From the NCBI GenBank assembly GCA_002281875.1, contig NCHN01000025.1:43117-106707 (forward strand): DNA of 63,591 nucleotides, in the 5' to 3' direction. This DNA comes from Sphingobacteriia bacterium 24-36-13 (GTDB lineage Bacteria > Bacteroidota > Bacteroidia > Chitinophagales > Chitinophagaceae). The notes below the pieces were generated by a model that saw nothing but the letters and a program-made list of their open reading frames with translations, did not search any database and was not told where the DNA came from. Of the stretch, positions 55,835-63,591 are shown piece after piece. Made by a program: the position numbers and the translations under genes. Every line of letters starts with the position of its first letter. Position 1 is the first letter of the stretch.

Positions 55835-57186
55835 TAATATTGATCATTTAAAGCAAAAACAGGCTTCCGATACATCCATTGACCACCAGTAAAATCAGGA
55901 AATTCAACAGTTTGATTGCCCAATTCAATGGATTGTTCACTCAATGGAGTAATAGCACTCCAAGCGGCCGCATCGTATACATCCATTGGAGTAGGGGTTT
56001 GATTTTTTATAGACTCTATAAAAGCATGTATCACAAAAAAGTCCATTCCGCCATGCCCAGCTCCTGCAGTTTCTTTGCTCCATCTTACCCATAATGGATG
56101 GTCGTATTTATCAAACCATTCTTTTTGAGATTCCCATTGATGCGGCTTAGCTGATTTGCCTTCTATATAAACGGATTTATTCAAATCCATCCAAATACCT
56201 TCCGATCCCTGCACCCTAAATCCAAGTGAATAAGGTCTTGGTAAATTGGTGTCGTGTTGCAACAGAATGGTTTCCCCATTATTACAATCAATAGAAGTGG
56301 TTACTACATCTCCTAACTTAAATTTCACTTTTGCATTGGGGTGATTTTCACCTCCTTTTTTTACGATATAATCGTGCAATCCTTTTGCTTTAGAAGAGAA
56401 GGAGCACAAAGATAAAAATCGATTGCCTCTATTAATATTAATGTAATGGGCAATAGGTCCTATTCCATGAGTGGGATATAAATCTCCGTCTCTATACACA
56501 GAATGTGTGGTTCTCCAAGACGCTTCAGAAAATCCTTTCTCACCAAACTCTACCCCTCCCCCATAAGGACGAACGCCATCATTAAACTTCACTTCTCTTA
56601 AATCGTGTTGGTATCCTCCTTGCAAATGAATGATTTCACCAAACAAACCTTGACGTACCATGTTTAAAGCAGCCATCACGTCTCTTCTATAACACACATT
56701 CTCGAGCATCATGACTTGTGCCTTGTTTTGTTCTGCTGCTTTTACAACATCCCAATGATCTTGTAACGTAATACCCAACATTACCTCTGTAGCAACATAC
56801 TTAATACCTGCATGCAAAGAATCAATGATCATTTCTTTGTGCAATTCCCAAGGCGTTGCAATAATAACCCCATCTGGCTTTTCTTTTACAATCATTTCCT
56901 TCCAAGCCTGGGTACTACCTGTATAAATTTTAGGCATTTTTTTACCAGCCTTCTCAATCATTGCTTTAGCAGTAGAAAGCATTTTATCGTTGATATCGCA
57001 AATGGCTGTTAAGTCTACATCTTCTCTACGCAATAAAAGATCCAAGTGATTTTGGCCACGAAGACCCGTTCCTATTAGCACAATTTTTACCTTATTGGCA
57101 TTGTTTTTTGCCATCAACATAGATGAAGACAGCATCAAAGCACTTGAAGCTATTGCTGTTTTTTGAATAAAATTTTTCCGATTCAT
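55834..57186 (-). CDS. GH109 NAD+-dependent alpha-N-acetylgalactosaminidase
   Basis: A 450-aa Gfo/Idh/MocA-fold enzyme with a signal peptide carrying a twin-arginine-like start (NRKNFIQKTAIASSALM). It has a Rossmann NAD site (GTGLRGQNHLDLLLRR) and the TPWELH motif. Its long conserved blocks (ENVCYRRDVMAALNMVRQG, GAGHGGMDFFV, ITPLSEQSIELG) are those of GH109, a family that hydrolyses terminal alpha-GalNAc by transient oxidation with tightly bound NAD+. The founding enzyme removes the blood-group A determinant. It is the entry enzyme of the GH109-kinase-GH29 set. Confidence 0.87.
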   Translation of the reverse strand: MNRKNFIQKTAIASSALMLSSSMLMAKNNANKVKIVLIGTGLRGQNHLDLLLRREDVDLTAICDINDKMLSTAKAMIEKAGKKMPKIYTGSTQAWKEMIVKEKPDGVIIATPWELHKEMIIDSLHAGIKYVATEVMLGITLQDHWDVVKAAEQNKAQVMMLENVCYRRDVMAALNMVRQGLFGEIIHLQGGYQHDLREVKFNDGVRPYGGGVEFGEKGFSEASWRTTHSVYRDGDLYPTHGIGPIAHYININRGNRFLSLCSFSSKAKGLHDYIVKKGGENHPNAKVKFKLGDVVTTSIDCNNGETILLQHDTNLPRPYSLGFRVQGSEGIWMDLNKSVYIEGKSAKPHQWESQKEWFDKYDHPLWVRWSKETAGAGHGGMDFFVIHAFIESIKNQTPTPMDVYDAAAWSAITPLSEQSIELGNQTVEFPDFTGGQWMYRKPVFALNDQY

Positions 57187-57191
57187 ATCAT

Positions 57192-57617
57192 TTAATTAAG
57201 CCACTCAGCATAGGAGTCACTGGTTTCGTAAATTTTCAATTTTCTTAATCTGATTTCTGTTGGCAGTTCAGCTAATAAAACATTGCGTATATAAAGTAAG
57301 ATGTTTTCGGCTGTTGGTTCCATCTCCCAGATAATTAAATTTTCGGATGCAGCTGCATGGGGATGTTCTGCTAAAAAATCTTGTGATAAAATCAGTCGAT
57401 GATCTAACTGCTCTACAATAATCCTATTTACAATTTTTTTAAGGTCTTTAAAGTCTATTACAAAACCTGGTTTGGGTAAATAAGCCATACCATCTGCGTC
57501 TGAACCCACAGTCACATGCAATACATAAGAATGCCCATGAATATTTCTGCAATGTCCATTATAGCCGTGTATGGCATGCGCTGTTTCGAATCTAAATATT
57601 TTAGTTACCTGAATCAT
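57192..57617 (-). CDS. 6-pyruvoyl-tetrahydropterin synthase / QueD family enzyme
   Basis: A 141-aa protein with zinc-ligand histidines (ETAHAIHGY and the pair in NIHGHSY), the catalytic Cys of CRNIHGH, and a C-terminal IYETSDSYAEW. It fits 6-carboxytetrahydropterin synthase (QueD) or PTPS-like proteins, making a pterin or queuosine/7-deazaguanine precursor. The frame extends 30 codons upstream to 57707 into the haloperoxidase gene, but family homology begins MIQVTKIFRFETAHA at 57617. It overlaps the upstream gene by 17 bp and precedes GH109 by 5 bp, an unexpected position for this enzyme. Confidence 0.88.
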   Translation of the reverse strand: MIQVTKIFRFETAHAIHGYNGHCRNIHGHSYVLHVTVGSDADGMAYLPKPGFVIDFKDLKKIVNRIIVEQLDHRLILSQDFLAEHPHAAASENLIIWEMEPTAENILLYIRNVLLAELPTEIRLRKLKIYETSDSYAEWLN

Positions 57618-58932
57618 GAGGCAAAAATACAGTATTATAATAACTCCCAATTTGCTCCCCCTGTTTTTGCCCATTTTCGATTGCTGCGCGATAATGAATT
57701 CCTCCATACATTCTACTCATACTTACTTCATTGGCTGCAGCTTTAATAGAAGAAAATGACCTTTTCATTCCAAGGTATTTTAACTCCGTGGTATCAGTAA
57801 ATGGAGTATTCGATCCAAAAACATTGGACAGCACAGTTGCTGCAGCAGCTGAAATAACACTGTGTCCGCTGGTATACTCTGGAAAAGGAGGAGTTTGTAA
57901 ATAAGGGTTCCATTCCGACTCTATATTTTCCCGAATCACCGTAATTGGTCTTACGGTTTTACTAGTGAACTTTTCTTCCCAAGTTGAAATGAATCCATCA
58001 AATATGGCAAGAGAAGTTAACGCAAACGCTTTAGCAATATCTAACTCAGTCTTTTTTGATTGATTGGCTAGAATAATCGTGATTCCCATCCAATGACCTA
58101 CTGGTGTTGTTTTTTTATTCGCATAAGTTAAATGTCCTTTGTGCTCTGAAACAAAAGGATTGTCATCCCAATAACGGGCGATTGTTTTTTGCTCTTCGGT
58201 TAAAGTTTTACTCATTGCAAATAGCTCTTTAACTTCCTTATAATAAGGGCTATTGGGCTGCATGGAGAAAGCAGGTGGCCTTACTGGTTTAAACTGTGAG
58301 GCTGAATCTAGTAACATTGGTTTTATATACCTCCAATTGGGCTCAATTGCTTCTTCATAATCAGGTGGTGTTTGTTGCCAAATTCCTGTTTCTTTTAAAA
58401 CACTAAATTTAGGCATGCCTCTTGTAATTTTATACCCATCTTTTGATGCACGTTCCAAAATAGTAGCAGCAACCTTTTCTCCCCAATCAATAGATGCTGT
58501 TTGAATTGCGGTTTCTAGATGTGCAAAGTTTTTGACCAATAGCGCCCTAGTTTTCTGGATACTGTCTTTAGAAAAAACCAATGCCTCTGCCACTTTCATA
58601 AAAGCAATACCTGCAGAAAATGGATAATCAATCTTCAATGATGTATCTGCTTGATTGATACTCGAAAATCCTTTTAATTTAGGAAGCAGACTTTCATAAC
58701 CTGAATTCATTGGTCGAAGGGCTTCATAAAAAGCTAAATTGCTGTACGCGTACATTCTTCCAGCAACAGGTGGATTATTGATATCGTAAACAATCACATC
58801 AGTTAGTTGCTGAACACAAAAGTTTTGCAGTTCAGCCCCTGAATAGGTTTTCACTTTTTCCGTTTTACAACCGAAAGAAATTGCAATAAGTAACACCAAA
58901 AACAATTGTATATTTTTTAGGAATGCATTCAT
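57601..58932 (-). CDS. Vanadium-dependent haloperoxidase / PAP2-like lipoprotein
   Basis: A 443-aa lipoprotein (lipobox AISFGC). It has KFTSKTVRP (first motif, near 320-328), YTSGHS (second, near 350-355) and SRMYGGIHYRAA (third, near 405-416); the His is kept but the terminal Asp of HX3D is Ala. It is the closest in plan to the 19285-20613 protein (shared segments such as KTGIWQQTPPDYE versus the paralogue's GRWVPTPP, and WDDNPF). Its start codon lies 4 bp after the CRTAC-like gene, so the two are translated from one transcript. Catalytic activity uncertain. Confidence 0.8.
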   Translation of the reverse strand: MNAFLKNIQLFLVLLIAISFGCKTEKVKTYSGAELQNFCVQQLTDVIVYDINNPPVAGRMYAYSNLAFYEALRPMNSGYESLLPKLKGFSSINQADTSLKIDYPFSAGIAFMKVAEALVFSKDSIQKTRALLVKNFAHLETAIQTASIDWGEKVAATILERASKDGYKITRGMPKFSVLKETGIWQQTPPDYEEAIEPNWRYIKPMLLDSASQFKPVRPPAFSMQPNSPYYKEVKELFAMSKTLTEEQKTIARYWDDNPFVSEHKGHLTYANKKTTPVGHWMGITIILANQSKKTELDIAKAFALTSLAIFDGFISTWEEKFTSKTVRPITVIRENIESEWNPYLQTPPFPEYTSGHSVISAAAATVLSNVFGSNTPFTDTTELKYLGMKRSFSSIKAAANEVSMSRMYGGIHYRAAIENGQKQGEQIGSYYNTVFLPHDSGN

Positions 58933-58936
58933 TTTA

Positions 58937-61900
58937 TTAAGGTTGTATGGTTCTTGTTTTTTTAGTACCAGAAAAAATATCTACATATTTCATTTCTGGA
59001 GAAAGCAGCATATATCTGGATGATTGCGATAAAAAGCCCTGACCAAAATGATATTCCTCCTTTCGTTTTAACCCATTTTTAAAATGAATCATTGCATGTG
59101 TTTCTTGATCCTGTATTTTTAATGGCAGTTCCTTATTTACTGTCTGCTGAAATAATTTTATGAAATCTCTGTTTTGACCTGCCACTAAACCAGCTTGTCC
59201 ATTCACTACAAGCCCCGCTAATGCTCTTCCATTTGCTGGTGTATAAAATCCACTTTCTGCTATGGATAAGGTTCTAAACTTTCCTTTACCAAGATTCAAT
59301 AATACTATCCCATTTAAAGCATCTTGTCTTCCTAAATAAGGTGACATTGCATATTCATTACCCGTTGAAATTAAATCAACCCAGCCATCGTTGTTGACAT
59401 CCTTGGGCAGGATTCCAAATATAGGCGCCAGCTGAATTGATGCTGGTAGTTCATGCATTTCAAAATTAAAATTCCCTTTATTTTCTATCCAGCTTGTTGG
59501 TAAATAATTTACACTAGCCCTATATGCATCTTTCAATTGATCTGCAGTTAATAATTGATTCATATCGGTTTTAGCATAACCAGTATAATTAGGAAATCGT
59601 TCCTTCATTATACTCATTTCTCTTAACAATAGATCTCTACCCGCTAAAGGAAATTCTTTTTTTATACCACCTACTTGATCAACTATCCAATGACTAAAAA
59701 TTACATCTAAACTAAAATTATTATCAAAGTCTTTTGCATATACATTTAATGGTTCCTCATTGGAAGCATGCAAAAATGAATTGGTTCCAAAATTGCCGGC
59801 TATATAGTCTAAGTCGCCATCGTTATCCATATCAGCCGATACAATACTGTTCCACCATCCTTTATATGTATCTAATGGTGTTTTTATTTTGGTTAATTTG
59901 ATTCCATCGTTTTTGAATACATCAATACTTCCCCATTCTTTGGTTATCATCAAATCCATTTTCCCATCCGAATCTGCATCAGACCATATTGCTGCTGTTA
60001 CCATTCCAATTTTTACCAATTCAGGTGCTACTTTATTCGTTACATCTGTAAATTGAACTTGACCTTTTTGTGAATTATTTTGATAAATAAAACTACTTGT
60101 TGGCATTGGATATCGGCCTGGTATTACTCTTCCTCCAATAAATAAATCGAGGTCTCCATCTAAATCATAATCTGCAGCAACAACAGTACTTTTTGTCGCT
60201 CGATTATTGGTAAAATCAGTTTCCAATTCAGAAAAATTTCCTTTCCCATCATTCAAATAGAAATGGTCGGCATATGCTTTTGTTTGGGGTTGATTTTCTG
60301 CACCACCAGATACGATGAACAAATCTAAGTCGCCGTCTTTATCCGCATCTATTAATAATATTCCTGCATCATCTTGCAACTGTGGATTATTATTTCCTGG
60401 TAAAAATTTTCGAACAAATTTCCCTTTGGCTGTTTGAAAAAAAATGGATGCGTGAAAAGGGGAACCTCCTCCTGATACAATATCATCTAGCCCATCTCCA
60501 TTTAAATCTCCTGTTGCTAAGGAGGGGCCATACTGAGTAAGTTTATGCAGCAAGAGTCTTTGAATATCAAAATCAATAAAATCTACTTCTGAAAAACCGT
60601 AGGTGATTCCTGCCTTTTGGGTAATATCTGTCAGGAACGATTCAATGTGAGTCGGCGGTTGTAATCCCCCCGAATCTAAAGCAGAAGTATACCCAATATT
60701 CATTTGTAGATTGGCTTGAATATTGGTTTTAAGGGTAGTCTTACCATCGGGCCATATTACTCTTATTGAATCAATTACACTTTGTTTTCCAATACCAAAA
60801 TGTATCGCTTGTTCAACACTGGAAAGATAACCACGGTAGGGAGAATATTCCATTACTTGATGCTGACCTTTTGCATATAGATGTACCCATGCACCAAGGG
60901 CCATTTTATTTTGTGGTGTACCACTTAACAATATTCTTAAATAATTGTCGTGCTCTTTTTGTTGTTGTTGGGTATTTTCTAACAATGTAGCTGGCATATT
61001 GGTATTATTAATCACCAAATCCAAATCTCCATCTTTATCTAAATCGGCATAAGCCATTCCTGCTGAAAAACTAGGGCTATTAATTCCCCATTCTTTTGAT
61101 TGATCAGTAAAATGCAAATCGCCATTATTCTTAAATGCATAATTACTGATTTTGACTTCTGGTAACTGTCTAAGCACTTCTTCTAATGGAGCATTGGCTA
61201 CTGCATTCTGTCTATAAGCCATAAAGTCTTTATCAGACATGTCTTTGGGCAAACCATTGGTTACAAACAAGTCTTTAAACCCATCGTTATCCATATCCAT
61301 TAAAAGAGGCGCCCAACTCCAATCGGTATGTGCTACCCCACTGAAATAAGCAATTTCACTAAATGCTGGTCTTGAAATGGAATCATATCCCTTTGGAAGA
61401 AAACCTTGATTGAGTTGTAGCGTATTTCTTGGATACTGGTAAATATATCCATATCGATCACTATTTTGAAATGTTTGATAACTAATATCGGAGTGCATCA
61501 TTTTTTGACGATAATGATCGGCAGGCATCATATCTGTTTCAATAATATCTGCTAACCCGTCATTATTGATATCAGCAATATCATTACCCATTGCGTTTTT
61601 GCTGGTATGTTTTAAATAACGATCACATTGATCGGTAAATGTGCCATTTTGATTATTGATATAAAGCACATTATTTGATAAATAATCATTGCTCACATAA
61701 ATATCTTTAAATCCATCTTGGTTAATATCTGCAATACTGATACCCAATCCATGACCTTCTATCAAAATACCTGCCTGTTTAGAAACATCTTTATATACTG
61801 GATGACCTAGTATTGAATCAAAATTATTTTGTAATAATTTATCGGTATTTGGCCAAGATCCATCTTTTCTAATCGGCCTAAACTCATTGGGATAGGTTCC

Positions 61901-62482
61901 ATCTAAATCATTAATCAATAAATAAACGTCTACATCTTGGTCGTTATCGTAATCAAAAAATGCAGCCATATGGGTATTAGAAGCATCTGCTAATCCATAT
62001 TCCGCTGCTTGATCTTTAAACTCAGGAACACCTGTTTCTTTGTTTAATCCCTGATTAATATAGAGTATATTTTTTCTTTTATTGCTGTCGGGCAACACTG
62101 CCGCACAAACATAAATATCCATTAACCCATCGTTATTGATATCAATAATACTGGCTCCTTTACTCCATTTCCCATTTCCATCAACGCCTGCTTTTTGGGT
62201 AATATCTTCAAAAGTTAAATCGCCTTTGTTTAAAAATAATTTATTGGGCACTCGATTACCAGTAAAGTAAATATCAGGTAAACTGTCGTTATTGAAATCT
62301 CCTATACCCACACCGCCCCCGTTATAGATATATTCATAATTGAGCACGTTTAGCTCTTGGGTTTCGATTATGGTATTTGAAAAAATCAATCCTGATTTTT
62401 CAGGCTTGATTTCCTTAAAGAGTGGACGTTTTTGATTGCAAGACAACAGGAAGAAAAAAGCAAGGAATATATAAGACTTCAT
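58937..62482 (-). CDS. CRTAC1-like VCBS/FG-GAP and ASPIC/UnbV surface lipoprotein
   Basis: An 1181-aa lipoprotein (lipobox FFLLSC), the third paralogue in the window. It shares YNGGGVGIGDFNND near residue 55, calcium-type loops (DINNDGLMD, DYDNDQDVD, DINQDGFKD, DLDKDGDLD), ASPIC/UnbV at about 520-582, a second propeller (DLNGDGLDD, DADKDGDLD, DYDLDGDLD, DMDNDGDLD) and a C-terminal block like those of the others (GRQDALNGIVLLNLGKG). It is the first gene of an operon with a haloperoxidase-like protein, a PTPS enzyme and three glycan enzymes. Role unknown. Confidence 0.86.
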   Translation of the reverse strand: MKSYIFLAFFFLLSCNQKRPLFKEIKPEKSGLIFSNTIIETQELNVLNYEYIYNGGGVGIGDFNNDSLPDIYFTGNRVPNKLFLNKGDLTFEDITQKAGVDGNGKWSKGASIIDINNDGLMDIYVCAAVLPDSNKRKNILYINQGLNKETGVPEFKDQAAEYGLADASNTHMAAFFDYDNDQDVDVYLLINDLDGTYPNEFRPIRKDGSWPNTDKLLQNNFDSILGHPVYKDVSKQAGILIEGHGLGISIADINQDGFKDIYVSNDYLSNNVLYINNQNGTFTDQCDRYLKHTSKNAMGNDIADINNDGLADIIETDMMPADHYRQKMMHSDISYQTFQNSDRYGYIYQYPRNTLQLNQGFLPKGYDSISRPAFSEIAYFSGVAHTDWSWAPLLMDMDNDGFKDLFVTNGLPKDMSDKDFMAYRQNAVANAPLEEVLRQLPEVKISNYAFKNNGDLHFTDQSKEWGINSPSFSAGMAYADLDKDGDLDLVINNTNMPATLLENTQQQQKEHDNYLRILLSGTPQNKMALGAWVHLYAKGQHQVMEYSPYRGYLSSVEQAIHFGIGKQSVIDSIRVIWPDGKTTLKTNIQANLQMNIGYTSALDSGGLQPPTHIESFLTDITQKAGITYGFSEVDFIDFDIQRLLLHKLTQYGPSLATGDLNGDGLDDIVSGGGSPFHASIFFQTAKGKFVRKFLPGNNNPQLQDDAGILLIDADKDGDLDLFIVSGGAENQPQTKAYADHFYLNDGKGNFSELETDFTNNRATKSTVVAADYDLDGDLDLFIGGRVIPGRYPMPTSSFIYQNNSQKGQVQFTDVTNKVAPELVKIGMVTAAIWSDADSDGKMDLMITKEWGSIDVFKNDGIKLTKIKTPLDTYKGWWNSIVSADMDNDGDLDYIAGNFGTNSFLHASNEEPLNVYAKDFDNNFSLDVIFSHWIVDQVGGIKKEFPLAGRDLLLREMSIMKERFPNYTGYAKTDMNQLLTADQLKDAYRASVNYLPTSWIENKGNFNFEMHELPASIQLAPIFGILPKDVNNDGWVDLISTGNEYAMSPYLGRQDALNGIVLLNLGKGKFRTLSIAESGFYTPANGRALAGLVVNGQAGLVAGQNRDFIKLFQQTVNKELPLKIQDQETHAMIHFKNGLKRKEEYHFGQGFLSQSSRYMLLSPEMKYVDIFSGTKKTRTIQP

Positions 62483-62627
62483 ACTGCGTTTTAACGGTTA
62501 TTTTGATTAAAGTACTAAATTTATGGTTGTTGTTATAGTAAAAAGTCTTTTTAGAAGGAATGAATAAACAATGTTCCACCTTTAATTAATTTTTAATGTG
62601 AAACAGATCACCCCCTATTAATTAATT

Positions 62628-63591
62628 ATGTTTCATAATTACAGAATTAAATATATACGTGCAATTGGAATACTCATTATAACCATTGGTTTTTTTAACC
62701 TAATCGGATGGCAATTTGATATCACATTATTAAAGAGTTTTTCCAGTGACATCACTTCCATGAATCCACTCACTGCAATCACATTCATTGCAGCAGGCTT
62801 GTGGCTAAATTTTTATAAAGAAGAAAAGGCCAATAACAAAACAATTTTTTTGGGCATTTTTGTTTTACTAGTGGGTATTTTGCACTGTTTAGCCGATATT
62901 TTTTCTTTAGAGATTTTAAGATTCGATCATTTTATTTTTCAACACAAAGTTGAATCAAGTTATATCAACTCACATTTAGCTCCTACTACTGCTGTTTTGT
63001 TTGTATTAAGTGGGAGCATTATGATTAGTTCTCATTCGCAAAATAAATGGGTTCTAAATTTCAGACAACTGTTAAGCATTATTGTTTTTGCTATTGGATA
63101 TAGTTCTGTATTGGGTTACTTATATGGAAGAGATTCTGCTTATAGAGTAGAGGGTGTTTCAACCATTGCTTTAAGCACAGCAATCGTGTTTCTTCTATTG
63201 AGCCATGCTTTATTCTTATGTAATATCATGCATGGAATGCCTAAACTTTTTGCTTCTATATTAGAAGGCAGTGCACTTTTAAGAAGGGTCTCGTTCTTTA
63301 TGTTAGTATTCCCACCATTTCTTGGATATTTTAGAATTTGGGGAGAAAAGAAAGGGTGGTATAGTAATGAGTTTGGCATAGAATTACATACCATCATTTT
63401 TACACTGGTCATTTTTATTCTAGTTTATTTTTATGCCAATTTGCTCAACAATAAGCAGCACGCAAGTCTTGAATTAGAAAAGCAATTATCTGAAAGTGAA
63501 AAGAAATTTAAAAAACTGGTTGCTTCCCTAAGAGAAGGTGTTGCTAGCATAGACTATAACGGGAAAGTAGTTTATTGCAATCCCAGTTATT
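62628..63591 (+). CDS. Membrane-bound PAS sensor protein, partial
   Basis: An open frame of 321 codons that runs off the right edge without a stop. It begins MFHNYRIKYIRAIGILIITIG. Residues 10-260 contain about seven hydrophobic segments, similar to the N-terminal membrane sensor regions of some Bacteroidota kinases. A short coiled coil follows (LNNKQHASLELEKQLSESEKKF), then the start of a PAS domain (LVASLREGVASIDYNGKVVYCNPSY). A histidine kinase output beyond the window is likely but not visible. It is divergent from the CRTAC-haloperoxidase-glycan operon, with 145 bp between. Confidence 0.75.
   Translation, partial: MFHNYRIKYIRAIGILIITIGFFNLIGWQFDITLLKSFSSDITSMNPLTAITFIAAGLWLNFYKEEKANNKTIFLGIFVLLVGILHCLADIFSLEILRFDHFIFQHKVESSYINSHLAPTTAVLFVLSGSIMISSHSQNKWVLNFRQLLSIIVFAIGYSSVLGYLYGRDSAYRVEGVSTIALSTAIVFLLLSHALFLCNIMHGMPKLFASILEGSALLRRVSFFMLVFPPFLGYFRIWGEKKGWYSNEFGIELHTIIFTLVIFILVYFYANLLNNKQHASLELEKQLSESEKKFKKLVASLREGVASIDYNGKVVYCNPSY

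Noticed and set aside
55834-57186. Ordinary Gfo/Idh/MocA sugar dehydrogenase
   Set aside because: The long conserved blocks match GH109 (NAD-dependent alpha-N-acetylgalactosaminidase), and the protein is exported and next to a fucosidase and a NahK-like kinase.
1-63591. Mobile element, prophage or defence island
   Set aside because: No transposase, integrase, phage structural gene, restriction-modification gene or tRNA-linked boundary was seen.

Overview
This AT-rich 63.6 kb window looks like the chromosome of a free-living member of the Bacteroidota, most likely the Chitinophagaceae. Evidence for this is the gliding-motility GldF/GldG protein, a SusC/SusD pair, many large VCBS/CRTAC-type surface lipoproteins, an RND pump fused to its TolC partner, and TAnnTTTG-type -7 elements. 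Family placement is inference. I found no tRNA, rRNA, insertion sequence, phage gene or CRISPR array.

Positions 1-9,630 are mostly housekeeping: the start of murF, a TerC membrane protein, a fused GldFG, an isc-type Fe-S cluster set (iscS-iscU-iscA), methylmalonyl-CoA epimerase, an acpP-fabF-rnc operon and a GNAT acetyltransferase. A YcxB-like membrane protein (9,669-10,148) is followed by a compact sucrose cassette (10,189-14,544): an SLC45-like MFS transporter, a PfkB fructokinase and a GH13 amylosucrase.

Positions 14,550-34,070 are a surface-function region. A five-gene minus-strand operon (21,220 to 14,550) encodes an unknown envelope protein, two vanadium-haloperoxidase/PAP2-like proteins, a predicted beta-barrel and a FecA-like TonB receptor. 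It is followed by two giant CRTAC-like lipoproteins and a SusC/SusD pair closed by a strong terminator. Positions 34,071-46,211 hold a sortilin/BNR-repeat exoprotein, a LolA-like protein, a 14-unit TPR protein, a CzcB-CzcA(-CzcC) heavy-metal efflux system with a small partner protein, and a NIPSNAP protein.

Positions 46,285-53,463 (plus strand) form a tandem signalling operon: a 1290-aa multi-PAS/GAF histidine kinase, a second kinase split by a one-base shift in an A7 run, a single-domain response regulator, and a REC-PAS-HisKA protein without an ATPase domain. Positions 62,482 down to 53,469 read as one minus-strand operon: CRTAC-like lipoprotein, haloperoxidase-like lipoprotein, a PTPS/QueD enzyme, GH109 alpha-N-acetylgalactosaminidase, a NahK-like sugar kinase and GH29 alpha-L-fucosidase. 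The window ends inside a further membrane-bound PAS sensor.

The most intriguing theme is the repeated neighbourhood of CRTAC-like (VCBS + ASPIC/UnbV) lipoproteins and haloperoxidase-like lipoproteins: three of each in one window, directly adjacent once, and each time beside an uptake or glycan-processing module. This suggests an uncharacterised cell-surface system. The two glycan cassettes (sucrose to glucan, and a GalNAc/fucose set), the frameshifted kinase and the CzcA-CzcC fusion are the other observations worth follow-up.
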